From contig NC_080075.1 of NCBI RefSeq assembly GCF_949987535.1, positions 6,122,606 through 6,186,605 on the forward strand: a stretch of DNA of 64,000 bases, read 5' to 3'. Shown in pieces: positions 57,875 through 64,000 of this stretch. The position numbers and the translations under genes were made by a program. Each line of letters opens with the position of its first letter. The stretch's first letter is position 1. Under the pieces are notes generated by a model that saw only the letters and a program-made list of their open reading frames with translations, was not told where the DNA came from and ran no database searches. The stretch comes from Balaenoptera acutorostrata. Taxonomy: Eukaryota; Chordata; Mammalia; Artiodactyla; Balaenopteridae.

Positions 57875-58964
57875 AAGATGTTACGTACATGCAATTGGCA
57901 TCCTAGAAGGAAAGGAGAAAGAAAATGGGGCAAAAATCAACATCTAAAGAGATTAAGATAATAGCTAATAATTTTCTAATACTGATGAAAGATATTAATT
58001 CCCAAATTCAAAATCTCATAAATTCCAAATAAGGTAAATGAAAAGAAATCTATCCCTAGACACCTCATAGTAAAATATAACCCTAAAGACAATGAGAAAA
58101 ACGTAAAAGCAGCCAGAGAATTAAAAATAGATTACCTTCAAAAGTTAGACAGCTGACTTCTCAGAAGTGCAGAAGTATGGACCAGAGGGTATGTTTTCAA
58201 TGTGAAAGAGCATATCTGCCAATTTAGCATCCTATAAGCATCTTCAAGAAATAAGAACATTTCCAAATGAAAACTGAGAGTCTACCAGCAGCAGAATTAC
58301 ACTACAGAAAATTTGAAAATACTCATTAGACAAAAGGAAAGTAATGGCAAATGGATGGTAAAGATGCAGAGGGAATGAAGTACAATGCAAATGATAAACA
58401 CATAGGCCAAGTTAAATGAATATCAACTCAAAAAGCAATGTAAATTAAAAAACACATAGAATAATTACGTATGACATCTAGGGTGTACAAGTGGGGAGGA
58501 GAACAGATGAGGTTAAATTTTCAAGGTTAAATTTTATTGTTCAGGAGGATAAACATACCAGTTATCATTAGACTCTGATAATCATGGCTGCATGTCATAA
58601 TTTCTGGAGTAACTACTGCAAGAATGACCAAAATTTGAATATCTTTCAAACTAACACTAGGAAATATGTAATAATAAAATAATAAATCAAAAGTAAGCAC
58701 AGAGAAAAGAGAAAGGGAGGAAAGATAAAGCAAGTACTAAGAGAGTAGATTTCAACTAAATTATATTAGTAATTACACTAAATGTAAATTTTAACATTTT
58801 AAAATTAAGTTTTAAATTAAATGTAAAAATTTAACATTTTAACCAAATGTTACAGTTAAAAACTAAACACTGAATTTCTTTAAAATACCCTAAGCATATA
58901 CTCTTTGCAGGAAGCACAAGTAAATATAAAGATGCAGGCAGGTAGAAAGTGAGTTGTAATTTAC

Positions 58965-59286
58965 CTAACACATCTTTTTTTTTTTTTTTTTTTTTTTTTT
59001 ATTTATGGCTGTGTTGGGCCCCAGTCTCCGTGCGAGGGCCCTCCCCAGCCGCGGCAAGCGGCGGCCACTCCCCATCGCGGCGCGCGGGCCCCTCACCATC
59101 GCGGCCCCTCCCGCTGCGGAGCACAGGCTCCAGACGCGCAGGCCCAGCAATTGCGGCCCACGGGCCTAGCCGCTCCGCGGCACGCGGGATCCTCCCAGAC
59201 CAGGGCTCGAACCCGCGTCCCCCGCACCGGCAGGCAGACTCCCAACCACTGCGCCACCAGGGAAGCCCCTAACACATCTTTTTTTA
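58965..59286 (-). mobile_element. CHR SINE with clustered T-to-C (A-to-G on the SINE strand) changes
   Basis: Full-length inverted SINE (59001-59268) with a 26-nt T tail (58975-59000) and TSDs CTAACACATCTTTTTT starting at 58965 and 59269. Against the copy at 32503-32767 I count 36 T-to-C, 0 C-to-T, 3 A-to-G and 3 transversions over about 265 aligned bases. The sequence is strikingly GC-rich as a result. A 107-codon frame reads across it by chance. Confidence 0.95.
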
Positions 59287-61018
59287 TCCACCCATTTTCT
59301 GTATTGATTGATTTACCGGGAAGATAAAAGACTTTAAGATTTCTACACCTAACACCATGGCATCAAAATATATAAGAAACAATTGAAAAAGTACAGGGAG
59401 AAATAAATAAGTACACAGTGGTAGTGTGAGATTTTATGAAGAAGGAAATAGGAATAACCTGCAGAATTCATGTTCTTTACAAGCACACATGATTTACTAT
59501 GCTATCAAGTAAGTCTCATCAAATTTCAAAGGATTGAAATGATTCATAGTGTATTCTCTGACACACTGCAATTATACTTGAAATAAATCACAAAAACACA
59601 GTCCTCATGTGTTTGGAATAAGAAACATATTTCTCATAAATCAAAATACAGATCATAACGTAAGGTAGAAAATTATTTGAGCTATATGATAAAAAATACT
59701 ACAAAAATAATAAAATTTGCTGAATGCAACTAAAACGGTAATTAGATGGAAATTTCTAGTCTTGAATTCAAATATAAGAAAAGTCTGAATTTAGGGAGCT
59801 AAGGGTCAGTGTCAGGAAGATAAAGACAACCCTCTTAAAAAGTACAAAAAAGAAAATTATTCTGAAGTAGAAAATAAAAGATGAAAAATACAATTAGAGA
59901 AGATCAACAAAGCTAAAAGTTGGTTCTTTGAAAGAGAAATAAAACTAATAAACATCTGGCAAGAGTTATTAAGAGAAAAATGAAAAGGTACAAGTAACTA
60001 CTATCAGGAATGATATAGTTCTCATAGTTATAGATTATTAATAGATCTTATAAATATTAAAATGATAAGAGAATATTTTGAAGCACCTTATAATTTAAAA
60101 ATTATTAGGAAAATTCAATTTACCAAATTGGCCCAAGGGAAAAGAAAAACTAAATAAACCTATAAGTATTTTAAAGTTGGACCTATAATTAAAACTTAAA
60201 AAAAAAAAAGTCCAGGTTCAAGTGACTTCTAGAGTGAGTTCTATCAAGCTAAAGCCAGTATTGCACAAATGTTTAGGAGAATACAAAATAAGGCAATATT
60301 CCCCAACTCAGTGTATGACAAGCATAACTTCATATCCCAATCCAGCAAGTATAGTACAACAAAGGAAAAACATAGGGAATTCCCAGTGAAGAACATAGAA
60401 GAAAAAAAATCCTAAACAAAGTATTAGCAATTCAAGTTCAGCAATATTACAAACTATCATATGAAAAGGATAATATATCATGACCAAGTTGAGTTTATTC
60501 CAAGAATAACAATAATTCGCTACATTAACCAATTGAAAGGAGAGACATCATATGATCGTCTCAATAATGTTGAAAAAGTGTTTGATTAAATACAACATCA
60601 GTGCATGATAAAACAAAAAAAAATTAGTAAGTTAGGTAAAGAAAAAAACTTGTGTAATCTGGTAAGTATTATCTATTTTAAGACCACAGTAAGTATATTT
60701 AATAGCTAAAGCATTGAAATCTTTCCCTTTGAGATGGGAACAAGACAAGGATACTTGCTATCATCTGTTTTATTCAATATGGTACTGAGGTAACAGTGAT
60801 GTAAGGCAGGAAATAAACATATAAAGGCAGTAAAGGAAGAAATAAAAACTGTCATTATCCTTAATATAATTTTATCATAGAAAATACAAAATAATCTGTA
60901 GAGGAGATCTTAGAATTATAAATCAAGTTTAGCAGTATTGCTGGATAGAAAGTCAGCACATAGCATGTGATCCAGCAATTCCAACTTCTAGGTAAATACC
61001 CAAGAGAAATAAAAAAAC

Positions 61019-61180
61019 ATGTCCATACATTGGGAGACTGGGATTGACATATATACACTAATACGTATAAAATAATAAGAACCTGTAGTATAGCACAGGG
61101 AACTCCACTTCGCTGTACAGTAGAAACTAACACAACATTGTAAAACAACTATACCTCAATAAAAAAAAAATGTCCATACA
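61019..61180 (+). mobile_element. Young-type LINE-1 3' end, nested, with TSDs
   Basis: A 140-bp insert (61030-61169; GGGAGACTGGGATTGACATA to CTATACCTCAATAAAAAAAA). TSD ATGTCCATACA at 61019-61029 and 61170-61180. Same family as the insert at 27702-27908. Confidence 0.92.
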
Positions 61181-61640
61181 AAAACTTGCACAAGAATGTC
61201 CATAGCAGCATTATTCATAATATCCCAAAGGTAGAAACAACCCAAATGTCCATCAAGTAATGAATGGATAAATAAAACATGATGTAGCCATACAATGGAA
61301 TAGTATTCAGCAATAAAAAGGAAAGAAGTACTGATACATGCAACAACATGGATGATCCTTGAAAACACTGAACTAAGTGAAAGAAGCCAGATGCAAAGAA
61401 CCATATATTGTATGATTCCATCCATATTTGAAATATCCAGACTGGGTAAATCCATAGAGACAGACAGTAGACTAGTGGTTGCCTAGGGTTGGGGAGGATG
61501 GAGGAGGTGGGGGGGGTGACTACTAAGGGGTGCAGGTTTTCTTTTGGGAGTGATAAAAATGTTCTAAAGTTAATTGTGGTGATGGGTACAAAACTCTGTG
61601 TATACTATACTAAAAGCCATTGAATTTTACACTTTACATT

Positions 61641-62640
61641 CTCTGCTGGATTGAATTTCCTGCCCGAGAGAGTGGGGGAAGTGTCCACTCAGGCTAGAAT
61701 CTTTTATCTTTAACCACATGGAGAAGCAGGAACTCTCCTACACTGCTGCTGGCAGTGAACATTGCTACAACCCCTTTGAAAATAATTTAGTATGCTGAAT
61801 AAAAGTGAAGAAATACATACCTTGTGACCTAGCAGTCCTACTGCTAGGCATTTCTGGTAGAACAGAAATGCTTGCACATGTGTACCTAAAGACGATTCAT
61901 AGGACCATTATTCAAGATAGTCCCAAACTGGAAGCAACCCAAATATCCATGAATAGTAAAAAGGATAAATAAATTGTAGTATAGTCATACAACCATGTGG
62001 AATGCTATACAGCAAAGACAATGAATTAACTACGACTAGATGCAGCCACATGGATGAATCCTAAAAACATAAGTTTAAAATGTCCTGATGCAAAAAATTA
62101 AGTGATTTCATATATAATATTCAAAACAGGTAAAACTAACTATATTGTTTAAGGATGCATATTACTAAGGTGATAAGACTGTTTAAAAAAGCAAAGATGG
62201 GATTATCATAAAAGTAAATATAGTGATTTTGTTTGTGGGAGGAATTATGATTGAGAAGGGCCAAGAAAGGCAATATTTCATTTCTTAACTTGGTTGATGG
62301 TTACAGGAATGTTTACATATTAGTATAAATTACTATAGAGTCAGCAAACTATGACCTGTGGGCTAAATCCTGCCTGCCACTTGTTCCTGTAAATAAAGTT
62401 TTGTTGGAACACAGCCTCACTCATTTGTTTACATATTATAAACATATGGCTGTTTTTGCACTATAGTGGTAGAGTTCAGTAGTTGTGACAGAGACCGCCA
62501 TATGACCACAAAGCCTAAAGTATTTACTATCTTGTCCTTTACAGAAAACATTTGCCAACTCTTGTTTCATACTAATTTGTTAAGCTGTATTTTATATTTA
62601 ATGTACTTTTTGTAGGTGCAGTGTATCTCACCAAAAAAAA
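61641..62640 (+). mobile_element. Old LINE-1 ORF2 end and 3' UTR, split by a hAT relic
   Basis: AACTCTCCTACACTGCTGCT, TGACCTAGCAGTCCTACTGC and CAAATATCCATGAATAGTAA, then TTGGTTGATGGTTACAGGAA. After the hAT relic it continues TTATATTTAATGTACTTTTT and ends at CACCAAAAAAAAAA. Confidence 0.7.
62338..62570 (+). mobile_element. hAT-type DNA transposon relic (MER58-like)
   Basis: GAGTCAGCAAACTATGACCT, GTAAATAAAGTTTTGTTGGA, GTAGTTGTGACAGAGACCGC and AAAACATTTGCCAACTCTTG follow the element end to end. Terminal GTCAGCAAACT and TTTGCCAACTC are the inverted ends. Confidence 0.8.
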
Positions 62641-62849
62641 AAGATTAAAAAAGAATGCAGTGTGATAAGTACAACGATGGCAGTATACTCATGTGGACAG
62701 GCTTTGGGGTCACGTGGGCAGGGCTTGGAGTCTCATGAGAAGAGCTAGGAGTGTAAGGAGGTACTCTGGGGAGTTGATGCCTGAATGTGTCTTGATGCGT
62801 GAATAAGCATCAGTCTTAGGAAAATGACAGAGGAACTTCTAATTTCTGG
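62641..62849. other. Short unassigned DNA
   Basis: No repeat recognised between two LINE-1 segments. Confidence 0.35.
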
Positions 62850-64000
62850 GAATACAATGGGCTAGGTTACTCAGAATAATACTCCTGCTATAAATCAATG
62901 AAAAATAATATATGAAATGTTTTTAGATATATTAAAAGTACCAAAGAGCTGACAAGATAATAAGGAATTACCAAGACAAACATCTACATGGAAACCTAGA
63001 CAGTCAAGTGAAGCTCTGTTGTTCCTTCCGCCCTGGAAGCCTCTGCCAATCTGGTCAAAACCGAGCTTGGATTTTCTTGGCTTCATAGGACAATGGCAGA
63101 AAAATCAACACCTAGGGCATGATCAGGGTGGAGTTGGTCTTAGGGGAGACCCTTCCTCCATAAAGGTGGGACCAACAAAAGGCTATTACTTCAGTAAACA
63201 TCCCATGAGAGAACAGATTGTAAGGAAAATTTAATTGATACTGAGCAGAGTATAGGAAATAAAAATTTCCTTAAGAGTCATAACCACAAGCCAGCCCTTG
63301 TGTGGACTTGCAGTCTATGACCATATCACCCAGTGGTCCAATAATACTCAAGCCTTGAGGTTAGTTTAAACATATGCTGGACTAGTAGTGTCCAAGACTG
63401 CTGACAAAAATAAGCAAAAATTCTCTCTAGAAGAAAGCACCTTCATCCTAGGGCAGATAAAACTCCAAAGATAATTTTTCAAAAACAGTGGCCAACACAT
63501 AGTCAAAGCAAACAAGCATGCAGAGTAACCAGACACCTTGAGCAAGAACTAGTACAGTAGTAGATTAGAGAAACTGAACCGCCAAGACTTCAGATAATCA
63601 ATTGTCAGATAGAATATATAGCAAATACTTGGTATCTTTTTAAAAAGAAAAGCTCATAAAAATCTATAAAGTTATGTTTGTAAGAAATAAGAAAGTATAA
63701 ATGTGATATAGCAGATATTAATAATAACCAAGCAGAACTTCTAGAAATGAAAAATACAATAATTGAAGTAGAAACTCAGTAAATGAATTAAACAAAAGAA
63801 GAAAAAAATCCATAAAGAGAAATTTAAAGACTTAGAAAATAGACTGAGAGAGTCTAACATCCATTTAATCAGAGTTCCAGAAGGAGAGAAGAGAGAGAAT
63901 CGGATGGAAGAAATGTTTGAGGAGGTAATGGCTGAAAAGTTTTCACAACCGATGGAAGACACTGATCCATAGATTCCAGAAGCACCACAAATTCCCTAAA
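62850..64000 (+). mobile_element. Old LINE-1 (L1M/HAL1-like) 5' region and ORF1 start, runs off the window
   Basis: CTTCTAGAAATGAAAAATAC, TTAATCAGAGTTCCAGAAGG, GAGGTAATGGCTGAAAAGTT and the 5' leader text fit L1M ORF1. The element continues beyond 64000. Confidence 0.7.

Larger units (their letters stand above)
56550..61640 (+). mobile_element. Long old LINE-1 broken by five later insertions
   Basis: Pieces of one L1M run in order: 5' region/ORF1 (56550-56596, 56808-56935, 57301-57514), ORF1 end and inter-ORF spacer (57875-58964), ORF2 (59286-61018; an RT-domain stretch reads CTTTGAGATGGGAACAAGAC near 60728), and ORF2 end with 3' UTR (61170-61640). An internal deletion lies near 60960. Insertions are listed separately. 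Confidence 0.7.

Noticed and set aside
58949..59272. 107-codon frame rich in Arg/Pro/Ser
   Set aside because: It is the edited-looking SINE read in one frame; loss of T on the plus strand removed stop codons.
1..64000. CRISPR array, operon, phage or bacterial defence system
   Set aside because: The base composition, LINE/SINE/LTR content, microsatellites and lack of dense coding show a mammalian nuclear genome. No regularly spaced repeats were seen.

Overview
This window is nuclear DNA from a mammal, most likely a cetacean. The main evidence is at least a dozen copies of the tRNA-Glu-derived CHR-type SINE, both long (about 270-340 bp) and short (about 110 bp) forms, plus LINE-1 3' ends of the cetartiodactyl type. 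I saw no BovB or Bov-tA (ruminant) and no PRE-1 (pig) repeats. Hippopotamus carries related SINEs and cannot be excluded.

I find no protein-coding gene, exon, tRNA or rRNA gene that I can support. The longest open frames (276, 246 and 222 codons) lie in GC-rich DNA or inside repeats and look like chance. The window reads as gene desert or deep intron, largely made of transposable elements and relics. Family names come from memory of consensus sequences, with no search run.

Layout. 0-5.9 kb: a possible LTR, an internally deleted L1, two L1 copies with intact target-site duplications (TSDs) and an old L1 fragment. 6.5-15.3 kb: an MLT2-like LTR, SINE pieces with a hairpin, two other LTRs, and an old repeat split by an L1 that carries a 3' transduction. 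16.4-24.3 kb: old L1 ends (one with a tandem duplication), two short SINEs and one long one, a 2.4-kb L1 body and a poly(T)-only insertion. 25.4-32.9 kb: a gutted L1M, a hAT relic, two SINEs in tandem and an L1 split by a third. 33-36.8 kb: DNA-transposon relics, MIRs and SINEs. 36.9-41.6 kb: GC-rich DNA, an L2 split by an MLT1 LTR, and another MLT1. 43-53 kb: SINEs, an MLT1 split by an L1, and a further MLT1. 54.4-64 kb: MIR and L2 relics, then mostly LINE-1, a 5-kb stack of nested insertions.

The most striking object is the inverted SINE at 58975-59285. Against a sister copy in the same window it shows about 36 T-to-C differences, no C-to-T, and intact TSDs. Read on the SINE strand these are A-to-G changes that avoid sites preceded by G. 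This is what ADAR-type A-to-I editing of the SINE RNA before reverse transcription would leave. Other items for follow-up are an L1 with a roughly 290-bp 3' transduction, a candidate processed-pseudogene tail, and a poly(A)-tail-only insertion.
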